From assembly GCA_047967505.1 (NCBI GenBank), contig CM106539.1: a DNA stretch of 64,000 bases; one strand, given 5' to 3'. Each line of letters begins with the position of its first letter. Positions within the stretch are counted from its first letter, which is position 1. The notes beneath the pieces were generated by a model, which was given only the letters and a program-made list of their open reading frames with translations, was not told the origin of the DNA and made no database searches. A program made the position numbers and the translations under genes. This document shows, in pieces, positions 1 to 11,337 of this stretch. This DNA is from Dipteris shenzhenensis. Taxonomy: Eukaryota; Polypodiophyta; Polypodiopsida; Gleicheniales.

Positions 1-149
1 TTTCATATTTTACTTTTTGTATCTAGGCATTTTTGGTACTCTATTTCATTTCATTTTGTATCTAGGATTTTTGTAGCCATTTTTGGCATCTTAGCTGTAT
101 TACGATGAGGCCACCTAGTTGGCGCATCGTTCATGATGTATTTTCCTTT

Positions 150-150
<1 letters not shown>
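1..150. other. Unassigned AT-rich sequence
   Basis: Short diverged direct repeats occur here (TTTTGTATCTAGG appears twice). No coding feature or element boundary was recognised. Confidence 0.4.
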
Positions 151-344
<194 letters not shown>

Positions 345-369
345 CTCGCTCTCATTCTCTAGTTCAACA

Positions 370-381
370 TGGTATCATAGC
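370..381 (+). other. Primer-binding-site-like sequence after the (CT)n tract
   Basis: TGGTATCATAGC follows AACA directly and differs from the copia initiator Met-tRNA site TGGTATCAGAGC by one base. A similar arrangement, TGGTACTAAAGC after TAACA, follows the (CT)n tract at 27754. Either the CT tract lies in an LTR, or two elements are joined here. Confidence 0.4.
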
Positions 382-639
382 GTTCCAACAAGCACGATGC
401 TTGTATACAATGTTAGATTGAGCTGAGCTTGTGCTTGTAGTCATGTCTTCACCCTCTTTTTTACATTAGCTTCCAATGAGGAAGTGCTCCAAACATGCAC
501 TTCTCATTCCCATGCTGTAGAGGAAGTGGTAAAGAATATTTTTGGCTCAAGAATCTTGCTATTCCAACCCAAATACACATTATTCCTTTTTTTATTCCAT
601 TCCAACCCAATACACATTATTCATTTTTTTAATGGTCGT

Positions 640-1140
640 TTAAAAATGTTCTAGGCTGATGTGGTACTTGCAACCATTTACGTTCAAAATTATCTACCTA
701 CAAGTGATCCTACTGGCAATCTTCTAGTCATAGCTTGGACAGGTACTACACCTTCAATTTCTCATCTCCACATTTCTTTTTGTATTGCTTATATTCATGT
801 TCCCAAAGAAACAAGGAACATAATTGATCTCCTTGGTAAGAAAGTTATTTTCATTGGATATCCTAATGGTGTTAAAGGTCATATGTTTTATGATCTCCTC
901 TCCAAAAGGTAACCATCAATCATGATGCAATATTTGATGAAGACACTATGGGTGGCACTTGGTCTACTAATTTGTTTGATGACTCCCCGAATAAGCTCTC
1001 ATGTGACACAACTCTTTCAATGTACTGAAGATTTACATGTTCTTGAATTGCCTTATATTGCATTCGAGGAGCTCATGGCCTTCCATTTCATCATTAACAG
1101 CCTACATCGAACTAGGCAACCTTAAGACCTTGGCTTCGAG
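640..1140 (+). pseudogene. Ty1-copia pol fragment (integrase C-terminal region)
   Basis: The reading frame has CIAYIHVPKETRNIIDLLGK followed by KVIFIGYPNGVKGHMFYDL and VTINHDAIFDEDT. These match the copia motif in which a Cys/Ala-Tyr-Val-His-x-Pro stretch is followed by a Phe-x-Gly-Tyr turn and by an Asp-Val-x-Phe-x-Glu end. Frame breaks occur after 912 and after 1125, and the rest of pol is absent. It is a truncated plus-strand relic. Confidence 0.75.
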
Positions 1141-1870
1141 AAGCTATCGGTGAGCCTTTTTTGGTAATAAAAGGACATAGTGTTATTCCTTGCACATGTG
1201 ACCAAGAAATTAGTTTTTAAGGCTTTAGAGCTCTAAATCTCCTTAACTATTTGATGATGTATGCATATTGCATACCATCCTGCATAGCTTTGAAGGGTGA
1301 TTGTTGATACCCCTTTGGAAAGTCAGGTTTCTAAGGCTCATTTCCTTAGTGATAGAACTTGTCACATCAAACTCCAAAATCCAGGCACCATGGTGTCTAA
1401 AGTCACCTCAGACTCCCCATCATCTGTACAACACGGTCTAAGTACTTAGCACATGCTTAAATAAACAAATCCTTTGTGAGACTCTAAACTTGTGCCAAGC
1501 CTTGAGGAGCATCAAAGATCGTTGAAGTGTAATCTTATGCTCCTATCGCATCCTATTCTTGCTTTGGGCTTCCACAACTTGCACTAAAGACGTGGGCAAT
1601 AGCCACCATCCTCTTTCTTGATTTCACCTCCCACACTTCACCTCGACATGGAAGTCTTATGATGTGAAATCCTATCAAATTCATCATCCTAGTTTGCAAA
1701 GGCTACCACACATGGTGGTGAAAGGGATAGTGTGTGTACTTCTTATGCCACATTATCATGCTTCAAACATCTACCACATGTGCAATAGATAGAGGATACT
1801 TTCCACTCAAGTCACATCATATTGCCATGGCAACAGCACAAGTAAGGTTAAATTAACCATAGCTAACATA

Positions 1871-1916
<46 letters not shown>

Positions 1917-1943
1917 ATCTATTTATCTATCTATCTAACTATC

Positions 1944-1992
<49 letters not shown>

Positions 1993-2695
1993 GATTACTT
2001 GGACTAACCATTTCAAACCTAGCATAGTTAGTCCAAGTAGCATAACTTAGTTAGATGTGCTATCTTAACGACCTTTACCTAAGTCTACAAACGCTCATTC
2101 AAGTATAAAGCTCTATTCAGGAATAGAGTACTTTTGATTTTTTTCAAGAACAAATGGGTTAGTTTTTAAATCAAAGATTTGATGGATGGAATGTATTCAA
2201 GGAATTTGAAGAAATATTGTATATTTAAAAGAAAAGCACAAAAAAAGTGGAGTTTTAAAGCACAGACATGAATCCAATGTTTCTTGTTGCCATCTGTTGT
2301 ATCAAAAGACAATGGATGAATCAAAAGACAATTCAATGTTTCCTAAATAATAAGAGTATGAACAATGAAGAAGATTCCCTACACTTACCCCAAAGTATTT
2401 GTAAATAGAGTATTATGCAACCCCATTATGCTATAAAATAAAAAAACTAAGACTCCACAAAGAGATTTTTCAGTTTTTATATGCATCATCATCAAACATT
2501 TTGTTATTCCATGATAAGATTACTATTTTTATTCTAGATTAAACTATACGAAACTATACACATAGGTTGGATATCAAAGGAAAATATTCATTGTTAATAT
2601 GCATACTAACTCTTAGCAAATCTTTCCAAAATAATTCTTTAATGTTTTCCCATTGAAGATATGAAAAGATTAAACATGCCAAAAGAGAAATATTC
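1141..2695. other. Unassigned intergenic sequence
   Basis: No gene or element end was recognised apart from the compound microsatellite at 1872-1990. The rest is AT-rich with scattered stops in all frames. Confidence 0.5.
1872..1990. repeat. Compound microsatellite (CT)n-(CTAT)n-(CA)n
   Basis: About 38 bp of CT repeat, then irregular CTAT units, then about 42 bp of CA repeat. No retroelement 3' motif was seen just upstream of this one. Confidence 0.95.
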
Positions 2696-2952
2696 TGTTG
2701 AGAGTTCACGCTCAACATCATGTGATCATGTGTGCATAGCACCATCACGTGATCATATGTGCATAGCACTAACCTTATAGAGTGCTATAAAGGAAAGGGT
2801 TAGATCCCCTAACCCTAACCCTAAAAGGGTTTGTATATATTCTATTTTTTCAACTAATTCTAGTGTACAGTTAGTCATTTGTGGTGTGCTCTCTAGCTGT
2901 GCCCTCTCTCCTCATCTCCACTCTTCTCCTCTCCCCTCTTCATATTTTGTCA
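2696..2952 (+). mobile_element. 5' LTR of a copia-type element
   Basis: The repeat begins TGTTGAGAGTTC and ends TATTTTGTCA, directly followed by a primer-binding site. It is about 257 bp, close to the two other compact copia LTRs here (247 and 260 bp). It contains a TATA-like TTGTATATATTC near 2830 and a telomere-like CCCTAA run just upstream of it. No matching 3' LTR was found. Confidence 0.65.
2807..2825 (+). promoter_or_regulatory. Telomere-repeat (telobox-like) motif inside the LTR
   Basis: CCCTAACCCTAACCCTAAA lies about 10 bases upstream of the TATA-like box. It equals nearly three units of the plant telomere repeat family. Teloboxes (AAACCCTAA) are known plant promoter elements; activity here is inferred. 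Confidence 0.6.
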
Positions 2953-2964
2953 TGGTATTAGAGC
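2953..2964 (+). other. Copia primer-binding site (initiator Met-tRNA)
   Basis: TGGTATTAGAGC follows the LTR end without a gap and is one base from the canonical TGGTATCAGAGC. It fixes the 3' end of the LTR. Confidence 0.8.
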
Positions 2965-4139
2965 TTCCTTGTCTTCCGCTGAGACATTGTAATTCTTGAG
3001 AGTGTGAGAGAGATTGTGAGATTGAGAGTTCTCTTGAGTGTTCTCCGTGAGAGTCCACTTTCGATGAGAGATCTTCATCTGTCCATTTGAGAGAAAATTT
3101 TCGTCATTCCTTAAGAGATTTCCGTTCATTTCTTGAGTTTCCTTGTGAGGATTTCAATTCATTTTGTGAGATAGATCTGTGAGGATTTGTTCTTCTTCTT
3201 CTTAGAGCAAGAGATGGTGAATTCTTTGAGTTGAAGAGAGACCAGTTTCTTACTAAGGCTTTGAGAGAGAGAGGCAACCAACTCCGTCCACACAGCTTTG
3301 GCTGCTGTGTATCTCCAGCCCATCAACGGCTTCTAGCTTACCTCTCCAAGCCACGACGACTCATAGCTCCCACGGCTGCCTCCAGCGACACTCCACACAG
3401 AGCACGCCAGCCTCCACAACCACCAGCCGCTCCTACGCCAACGCCATCGTAGCTCCTTACGAGCCTCTCCTCCAAGCACTTAGATGCCTTAGCGCTCCTC
3501 TTCATCTCCAACAGCCACGGGCTGCAACGGCTCCAGCATATACCACCAAGCCTTGAATTTCCGCGTTGCCGGGCTGATGATGCCTTGATTAGCGACACCT
3601 ACAACAGGAATTGAAGAACGGAAGGCTCGCCATGTTCTCGATGTTCGGTTTCTTTGTCCAAGCTATCGTGACGGGTAAAGGACCCATCGAAAATCTCTCC
3701 GATCACCTTGCTGACCCCGCTGTGAATAATGCTTGGGCTTATGCCACCAGGGTCGTAAATGTACCCACGGATTCTTGTAAACTGCAGCAAGCAGACACGG
3801 CACCGAAACTGGTAGCAGATGAGGCCGGCGCATCGAAAGCGAGTCGCAGTTTCCCGCCTCCTATCGCCTCTTGTGCAACTCTGTCAATCAAGAAAGGCGG
3901 TAGGTTTGTTCTGAAGGAGGTTAGTGCGCGTCCTCAGGGGTTCTTCCGCGCACAGAGGGAGTAACATGCGCAAAGACCTCAACAAGCCGCGCTCTCCAAC
4001 GACCTCATCGACGGAAATCCGCGGTGGACGGAATCTTCCTAGATTCCGTCAGAATCTCAGAAGATTCTGGTCGCTCTCCTAGTGCCACGTGGCAGTGAGG
4101 GAGGATATCTTATCCTCAACCTCACCACCTTGAGGTGTG
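2965..4139 (+). mobile_element. Copia leader, GC-rich, no recognisable gag
   Basis: The first 270 bases are purine-rich (GAGAGT/GTGAGA), then composition shifts to GC-rich. Two short open frames on the plus strand (3231-3452, Pro/Ala-rich, and 3611-3964) resemble no gag domain I know. Leaders of 0.9-1.1 kb occur in two of the other copia elements here, so this is probably untranslated leader. Confidence 0.5.
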
Positions 4140-4500
4140 GTCAGCCAAGTGACACGTGGCAATCCTATCTGCCACGTCAGCAGGACACGTCAGCAAGCCA
4201 CGTCATCACCGACTACCACGTCATCTGTGCCACGTCATCACCGACTACCACATCATCACCGACTGCCACGTCATCAATGCCACGTCATCAGTGCCACATC
4301 ACCTGTGCCATGTCATCAGTGCCACGTCACCTGTGCCACGTCAGCATTGCCACGTCACCCTGCTGACATCATCAGTGCCACCTCAGCACTGCCACCTCAG
4401 CAGTCCAGTCAGCACTGACCCTCTGCAGACACAGTCCCTTGCCAGGCACACTGTGCACACACTGCATGTGCACACTCCTGCCACCTCAGCATAGAGCTTC
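4140..4500. repeat. Degenerate tandem array of CCACGTCA units
   Basis: Units of about 10-20 bp built on GTGCCACGTCAnC repeat more than a dozen times; later units decay to CCACCTCA. Read in reverse, the unit contains TGACGTGGCA, an ACGT-core motif of the kind bound by plant bZIP factors. The array lies about 1.2 kb downstream of the LTR. All three forward frames stay open across much of it, a by-product of the repeat. Confidence 0.8.
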
Positions 4501-5840
4501 ACTGGCACACCTCTTGCTAAGCACAGTGCCACATCATCACTGCATACTTCCCAGTTAACCTCATAGCCACAACATGATTTCAAAGGGTGCATGTGCACAA
4601 CCCCTACTCCACCACTCTAAGAATAAGTCTCCTATTGAACAGCAACCAAACTACTAAATTTGGAATTTTACTCTCACCAATTTTGTTTCCTATTACATAG
4701 AAACAAATTTGAGCTTTTGAACTTATATTGAATGGGAATATAGCTAAACATTCTAAAACTCTTGCCTACTTGTTTCTTATTGATTGTTAATGTGATACAG
4801 AGATAATTCATCGTTCACAAAATGTTAATAAATCTTCAATTCGGCATATTTCAAGGTATTAAAGATAAATTGGTAGAAAACCCCTCCATCAAATAGTGAA
4901 CAAAAACTATCATCAACATCAAGCTCTTAAAAGATTTCACCATCACAGTATGGATTCCCCCCCAACCCCTCCTTCCTCCATGGGATAAGGTGTTCATAAC
5001 CCTCACTTTGTTGGAAACACTATTGTGTATAAAGTGAGAACTATATCGTGTGTTACCATGTTCAGAGGTTCCGACAAAGAAATTCTAAAATTTACCTATG
5101 TCATCCAAACTTTGCAGCCTCTACCAAAAAAATAAATTTTATTAGAAATGCTTTTCCCCTCCAATTTTCACAACTCAAAAAACAAAATATACCCACGTTC
5201 AGTATGGATAAGATTTCTAAATCACCTAAATTTATGCTTAAAAGACATTAATAGTGACTGTCAATTATAGTTCGAACTTAATCTCCTTAAACATTGGAAG
5301 ACTAGATTCAAGGCAACGCTGGCTTGAATTCAATTCTAAACTGCTATGGATTTGAATACAAAGCCCACTGCCTTTACACAACCATTACAAAGAGTAGAAC
5401 ACAAAATCCCAGTCCTTAAAAGTATTCTTTCAACTTGATGATAAGAAGAAATGTATAATTTCATACAATATACTTGTGATTTGCTCAGTGTTCTGTGCTG
5501 AGAATTTGAAGAGGACTGACCACCTATTTTTACCTAGTCCTACTTTCACCTAGGACTTCCACATGTGAGCAGAGAGTTAGAACTTTATTGCTCTTATGGA
5601 CACACCTAGACCTAGCACTTGGAACTGAGTTCCTATTCACTTAAATGGCCTTAGAACCTATGAGTACATTGGAAGATGAGTGCAGTGACATATTGACCAA
5701 TTGTGACCCAGACCTAGCAGGAACATCATTTTGTAGACCACCAGAGGAATATGAATCGTATAGCTATTCAGGACCTCATGTAATTCTGATAATCACTTTG
5801 AAGGAGAGTCACTAAGACATTACTGGAGATCTTTGTTGGC
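4501..5840. other. Unassigned AT-rich sequence
   Basis: No coding similarity, LTR boundary or tandem repeat was recognised. Short open frames at 5048-5251 and elsewhere have no family resemblance. Confidence 0.5.
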
Positions 5841-5879
5841 GCACTGTTGTCATCCCATTGGCAGCAATGTTGCTTGAAG

Positions 5880-6620
5880 TTCTTCAAGATCCTTGATTGC
5901 AAAAGTAGGTTCTTATGGAGATACTCCATTTTTAGGAGCAGGTTCTTGCGGATCTACTGTTGGCATGTTTCTTATTGTCGGTGCTACATCATTAAGCATT
6001 GCGATCTTCCACATGTACCACTTCTATGATACTCATCGTAATAAAGTTATATATGTTCTATGTATCAAATGTGAGTAGGATTGCAATGTCTCAGAGATCT
6101 TTTGCTTTTGTTGAGCCCAAGTTTCAGCTGAGAAAGTTGTCAGGGATGAAGATATTCTGTTGTTCACATTGGAAGGTTCTTGTGGGACTTCAGTTGTGAT
6201 GGGCATTACTTGTGTGGCCGATTCTTGCATAGCTACCCTGATGATAGATGCCAAATTTCTCAGTAAGGAAGGTTCTTGTGAGGCTCCCAACATGGATTCA
6301 GCTTTTGTCTTGGCAGGTTCTTGTGTTACTGTGGCTTTTTTTCAAGATAGGTTCTTATGTTACTGCCTGTTGCCTTGAAGATGATGCAATAAATTGACAT
6401 CCCTTTTGATAGACTTGTGATCGAGTAGGTTCTTGTGTTACTATCTCTTTTTTTGAGACATGTTCTTATGTAACTACTCAAGAGGAGGTAGATGAATTCA
6501 TTTGCATATGATCCTCCTGCATTGGTGCTTTTCCCTTATCCTTGAATTCAGGTTCTCATTTTTTATGGCATCTTTGTGGAGTAGGTTCTTGTGTGACTAC
6601 TACTAGTGCATCTACACTCA
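5880..6620 (-). repeat. G1: coding minisatellite of about 33 bp encoding QEP repeats
   Basis: The plus strand repeats GGTTCTTGTGTTACT about every 33 bp or multiples (near 5908, 5941, 6174, 6282, 6317, 6350, 6429, 6462, 6586). Read on the minus strand, each unit encodes an 11-residue motif of the type xPKxGxxTQEP. The array is at the 3' end of gypsy copy G1, downstream of its second protease-like domain. The same array recurs in G2 at 15990-16440. Units are diverged and several frames are broken. Confidence 0.7.
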
Positions 6621-6727
6621 TTGATGCTTTTGTATTGATAGATTTGGGGCTCCACTCTTGCTTTTGCGATGGAGATGGTGTACATTTAGGCTTAGGGAAT
6701 GCATGGATGGGCTGTTGATTGCTCTAG

Positions 6728-6949
6728 TTAGGCTTGGGTACCCATATATATGAGTTGCCACGGTAATATCCCTGGGCCTCGAGTAGTCTTGTGGGAACCC
6801 ATTGGTAATGTACCTTCCTTGTTGGTTGGCGTCCTCTTCTTCTTTGATGTTGAGGTTTGTTGTTTACATGAGGGGGTGGCTAGAGATGGTGAGGCTTGAT
6901 GTTTAGAGGAGGGGGTGGCTTTATATGTTGAGGTTTCTTTGGAATCCAA
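6728..6949 (-). pseudogene. G1: Ser/Thr/Lys-rich linker of the 3' protein
   Basis: The frame is rich in KPTS-type residues (SSKHQASPSLATPSCKQQTS) and ends RGPGILPWQLIYMGTQA. A related ending, GFYQGHNLLWVPKA, occurs in the equivalent place in G2 near 16480-16530. It links the second protease-like domain to the QEP repeats. Confidence 0.5.
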
Positions 6950-6983
6950 AAATATGATTCACCCTCAAAGTATCCTTGAGCCT

Positions 6984-7394
6984 TCAATAGATCCTTTTGG
7001 ACCCATATTTTCTTGGTTGCCTTTTGTCTTCGTCTTCTTCCTTAGTGGTGTCCTTGTCAAGGTGGGGAGGTGGAAGTAGTTGCTGATGTTGATCCTTGGC
7101 TAGAAATAGGTGCATCTTGATGGGATGATTCATCACCAAAAACCCCTTTGTGTCTTGGATCCAGCTTTTACCAAGAATGGCGACTTCCGTTAAGGTATTT
7201 GTAGGAGCTACAAAAAACTTGCAAGGCACAATGTAATTGTCCAAGGAAGCATTCAACATTAAAGAACCACTAACCTTAATCGAGGTACCCTCTATGGATT
7301 GAATTTCAAAATCACATACTTGAAGGCGTACTTGGCCAAGATTCTTTAATGTCTCCCAAGAGATGAGGTTGTGGCCTGCTCGCCCATCTACCAA
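6984..7394 (-). pseudogene. G1: second retropepsin-like domain (3' protein)
   Basis: The frame opens MVDGRAGHNLISWETLKNLG and ends VAILGKSWIQDTKGFLVM. This follows the retropepsin plan of a catalytic D-T-G-A followed about 80 residues later by I-L-G-x-x-W. The catalytic triad reads D-G-R-A, so this copy is probably inactive; the G2 copy reads D-L-G-A-S. A canonical gag-pol protease lies upstream at 7720-8210, so this is an extra copy. In G2 the same domain follows integrase. Confidence 0.65.
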
Positions 7395-7432
7395 GGCCTA
7401 TATTTAGCATGTTGCACCTACTGATGTCAGCT

Positions 7433-7624
7433 CTACCCAAAGTTGAGATGAAGTATATCTATCTCATTAGGATCAAGGGAATTATCAATTCCTAATTCAA
7501 TTTGATTTGGTAGTACCGCTCTTACGGTGTAAAAAGGTGTAATGGACTTAAGTTGTTCATCATCAAGGTGCATCATCTGAGTGCCCTCAGTAGTTGTTAG
7601 ATCTATTACCACTAGTGTATACAT
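7433..7624 (-). pseudogene. G1: short pol remnant between the two protease-like domains
   Basis: The frame contains TTEGTQMMHLDDEQLKSITP and EIDILHLNFG. I do not recognise a domain. In G1 no RT, RNase H or integrase lies between the two protease-like domains, so this may be the scar of an internal deletion. Confidence 0.4.
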
Positions 7625-7719
7625 CCAATCAAGTGAGTCTTCTAGTTTTGGTAAAGGGGCACACCAAGGTTCGTCAAGACTCTTCTCCCTATCCTCTTTC
7701 TCATATTTTTAAACCAGCT

Positions 7720-8210
7720 TTACCACACAGACTTATCGGTGGTATCCGATTCATCTGCAAATAGATTTTTGAACTTAGTGTGAGCCTTCCATGTTTGGAG
7801 ATCAACCCTCACGACTTGCTGATCTTTCCTTAGATAAATGTTGTTGGAGTGCCAATCATGGATCAATCCTTCCATATGCAAGAAAGGTCTCTCTAGAATA
7901 GCCTCATACCTAGGGTTGTTTTGAAAGTCCATTACAACAAGGGCACCCGATATGTGAGACCAAAGGTTTTGATTTTAATGTCCTTGAGTACTCCTATGGG
8001 ATGAGCCGTGCCTCCATTAGCTAATTTCACTACCAAGGAAGTACTCTCTCGGTCGGGACTTCCCCACTTTTCCCAGCATTTTTTTGTGATGATGCTAACA
8101 CCTGCTCCTCCTTCTAATATTGTCATAGCTTTCTTATCACAGAAGGAGATGGGTAACACTAAATTCGTGTCATCACTCTCAAAATATTGGCCCAATTTGT
8201 TGATCGACAC
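7720..8210 (-). pseudogene. G1: gag-pol aspartic protease
   Basis: Retropepsins cleave the gag-pol polyprotein. The frame has AMTILEGGAGVSIITKKCWE, where the catalytic D-S/T-G-A is replaced by E-G-G-A, then VVKLANGGTAHPIGVLKDIK. After a one-base frameshift near 7932 it continues NPRYEAILERPFLHMEGLIH and DWHSNNIYLRKDQQ. The ILxRPxLH turn corresponds to the I-L-G-R-x-W flap partner. The altered catalytic Asp and the frameshift mark it as dead. Confidence 0.65.
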
Positions 8211-8471
8211 CCTTGGAAGGTCTTGAGCATGATTGGGAGATTCAGCATTATCAAGATTTGTGAGTTTTTTGTGTCACTATTTGCCCATTCATCCAATCCG
8301 AGAGGTCTCTCCATAGAGCAGGACTACCCCATAATAGTGTCGCGATGGGCATCTTGATCTCAGTGGACAGGAACGAGGCTAATCCTGCAATGTGTCAAGG
8401 ACTAGTGATAGATTCCGTGCCTATTGATTTAGACTCTTCTAAACCATATACAGACATGTTGTCCTCCTCCT

Positions 8472-9176
8472 TTAGTTGTTGCAAGGTGGGCTCTTCTTCA
8501 AACATCCCCATTGCATTAGGGTGGATCCCTTTGTTGAAGGGCATGACACACGTTCTTCGTCTACCCTTTTAGGTATTTGCAAGGCTTTTGAGGGTTGAGT
8601 GTTTATCTCATGTCTTGGATGAATTGTATTAGTACTCTTGCTTGCCTTGAGCCTTTGCTCACATTCCTCTTGGCACTTGCATTCCAATTTATGCACCTTA
8701 GTGAGACTTTGTTTCCCCACCCATGGGTTGGGATATTCACTGTGACCCTTAGGTGTTGTGGCTTGGCCATGGGTTGAAGCTATTAACATTACCTCATTTG
8801 CCTCGTGTGAGTGGTTGTTGCTAGTACCTTTTGAGAGAGTTTCACCAAAGGAAGATGATGTTGCTAGGGAGGCTGTATCTTCATCCGCCGACCCATCTTG
8901 GATGATGACCTTATTTTTTCCCTTCCCAATCTTTGTTGCACCCTTGGTGCTTACTCGTGCTGATTCAGTTGCCTCTCTAGGCTGTGACGTGCTAGCTTTA
9001 TCCCTTTTGGCTTGTTTGCAAAGCTCTTTATTAAGGGCTTTAGCTTGTAACCTCGTGATTACATTTAAGGATACTGATGAAACTTGGCCTCTCGCAATGT
9101 TTAACAAGTTAAGGCTTGTGGACTTAGATGGCCTTCTCATCGAGCAATCCTTAAAAAGATGGTCCACACCACACAC
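8472..9176 (-). pseudogene. G1: gag C-terminal / linker region with a CCHC knuckle
   Basis: A 234-residue open frame starts within CVWCGVDHLFKDC (C-x2-C-x3-H-x4-C) and continues as a Ser/Thr/Lys-rich tail with KGATKIGKGKNKVIIQDGSA and a Cys/Glu-rich stretch LECKCQEECEQRLKASKS. It lies between gag and protease. It is the longest intact frame of G1; function beyond nucleic-acid binding cannot be assigned. Confidence 0.6.
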
Positions 9177-9850
9177 AATGGCAGTGGTGTATTAGACGCT
9201 GGTGCACATGTCATTGGCTACTTAGACTGTCCCTTATATGGACACTCATTGGTTGGGTGTGGCCTTTGACACATATGGCATTGAATCGATTGTGTCTTGG
9301 TCAAGTTATATATCCCATTTTTTAAGGAATCGGTGCCATCTGGTAGAACGAAATGTATTGGTCACCTTGTATAATGTAGTGACTTATAATGCTAGACCAA
9401 TTTGCATTGTCACAATTTTGGGGATAGTTGTGTCCATTGAAGGTAGTTCTGGGGTGTCCCCAATCACTAGGTAGCTCTTCCACCAATACTTGATTTAGGG
9501 GAGTATTTCGTGGAGGTGGTGGTTGAGGTCCCAGTATTGGTGGGGGTGTGGAATATTTTGAGCCCTAAATTGTCCTTGATTGGCTGATGTGGCTCCTTGT
9601 ATTACCAATTGTTCCTGATTCAATGGATTGGGCAGTGCAAGCAATGGTAGATGCGGCCTTTTTTGATACATGGGTTGAGGAATCACCCTAGGATAATGAC
9701 ATTGGGATGTGTCATGATTTCCCCAACAAACACAATGGGCACAGTAGAGTGTTGGCCTGGCTCTAAGACAAGGGCATTCCTTAGTGGGATGATTTCTAGT
9801 GCATACCCCACACCATATGTTCTCTCTTTGTGGAAAGAGATGAGGGTTGC
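9150..9850 (-). pseudogene. G1: gag nucleocapsid with four CCHC zinc knuckles
   Basis: Reading the minus strand, four knuckles appear in order: CGVCTRNHPTKEC (near 9810), CAHCVCWGNHDTSQC (near 9735), CHMCQRPHPTNEC (near 9270) and CVWCGVDHLFKDC (near 9160). Three have C-x2-C-x3-H-x4-C spacing, one residue shorter than the common form. A Pro/Gln-rich linker separates the pairs. At least one stop or frameshift lies between knuckles three and four. Confidence 0.65.
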
Positions 9851-10036
9851 TAGGAGCATCTTTTGGTGCTTCTATATTCCATTATTGGCTCAACTTGTTT
9901 AATAGAGATCTGTGGCCAACTCTTCCATGTTGAGCACTTTGGGCATCATGTTTGCATCCCTAGCTACTTCTAAGGTTGAATCCTTTATCGTTTGGGACAT
10001 ATCAGCAGAACCTAAGGATTTATCCTCTTGGGGCTT

Positions 10037-10530
10037 CTACCTCATGTTATCCCCTAGGTGTATCATCATCTTGCTGCATAGCTCAAACAATGTGGGATTC
10101 ATAGCAAACAAATGATCATTCAGCTTAGCATCTCGTAGCCCTATGAGGAAGCATGGCAGAAGTTGCACATCACTCATCCTCTCGTGGGTTTCACATCGCG
10201 AGTTCAGATGCTTAATCCTAGTGATATATTCTCTTAAGGACTTAGTGTCCTTCTGCTTCACCTCATAAAGCTGGTTAAGCGGGCTCCACTTGGGACCACT
10301 GGGGGCAAACCCCACAATGAAAGATTTATGCAATGTGTCCCAACGTATTTTCACCTCAGGGTTCGAGGCTCTAAACCATTGTCCAGCCTTACCATCAAGA
10401 CCCAAGCTAAAAGCATTGAATTTTTCTAGATCCCCGATATCACCAAAGGTCTCACAGATTTGTTCAAATCTCTCAACATGGGAGACTAGGTCTTCTCCTA
10501 CAAACTTGGTGATTAGCTTGGATATTGTGG
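10037..10530 (-). pseudogene. G1: gag capsid-like domain (Retrotrans_gag type)
   Basis: The frame reads EQICETFGDIGDLEKFNAFS, then GKAGQWFRASNPEVKIRWDT and later LREYITRIKHLNSRCETHER. This matches the plant gypsy gag domain with its conserved A-x-x-W-F stretch and the downstream Y-x-x-R-h core. The main block, 122 residues, is uninterrupted. Confidence 0.75.
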
Positions 10531-10534
10531 CAGG

Positions 10535-11337
10535 CTAACACCTTGAGGGGTTGTTATCCCTTCCTAGAAACATTGGTGGTGGAGAGGTGGCCCCCCTTCC
10601 TAGTGCTTGCACTAGGATTCTCATAGCTTTGTCTGTAAGGACCGTTTGAGATATAGGAGGAGGTTGTGGAATCGTGGGCCATGTCCCACACATTGGTGGT
10701 CCTAATGAAGGGTCCAAAGGATTAGATGGCACAAGGTTGGGATGGGAGGATCTAGGCCCACTAGGCATTGGCATTGTGACTTGGGTCAGGTTGGACTAGA
10801 TGTCCTCTAGGGAGTGGTATGTCCTTTGTAGGCATAGGCTTATAAGGGATACTCATTGGGTAGGGAATATCTCCCATGTTTTGTTGCCAAGGAGGCATCA
10901 TAGGGGCTTCTGAGATGGGGGGTCTTAATTGTGCGCCTTCAAGGTTACTCCTCTGCCCCTTTTGCTCTAGCATTTGGGGCCCTTGTGAGAATCTGGTCCA
11001 AATCCATCCCCATAGGATTGTCTATCATCAAAGAATTGGTACGACGGGGGTTGATTGCCATTAGGTATCATGGGACTTGGCTCCCTGAGTATTGCTTCTG
11101 ACATCAGTGGTTGGGCTGACATTTGAGCCTCTGACATTGCCCTAGTTGTCCAGCAAATGGGTCTAGCCACTCTACCGAGTCTATCAATCCAAATCTTCCC
11201 ATGACATTGGAAAAGATTTCCCTTAATGTAGCTACTGCTGCAGATGGGGTAGGAGAGTGGAGATCGGTGGGAATGGAGTTTAGAGCCACTAAGGCTTTAA
11301 CATTAGAGGGTTCACCCATGTCTTCGTCCTGACTCAT
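10535..11337 (-). pseudogene. G1: gag N-terminal region, Pro-rich
   Basis: The start is probably the Met at 11337 (MSQDEDMGEPSN). A short helix TLREIFSNVMGRFGLIDSVE follows, then a Pro/Met-rich stretch including NMGDIPYPMSIPYKPMPTKD. G2 has the same order (MSFDAEMGENLNPN, then HLRDSFSNFMGRFGLSELDL), which supports this as gag. Several frameshifts break it. Confidence 0.6.

Noticed and set aside
4082-4494. Three overlapping open frames of about 95-112 codons
   Set aside because: All come from the CCACGTCA repeat array, which lacks stops in all three forward frames.
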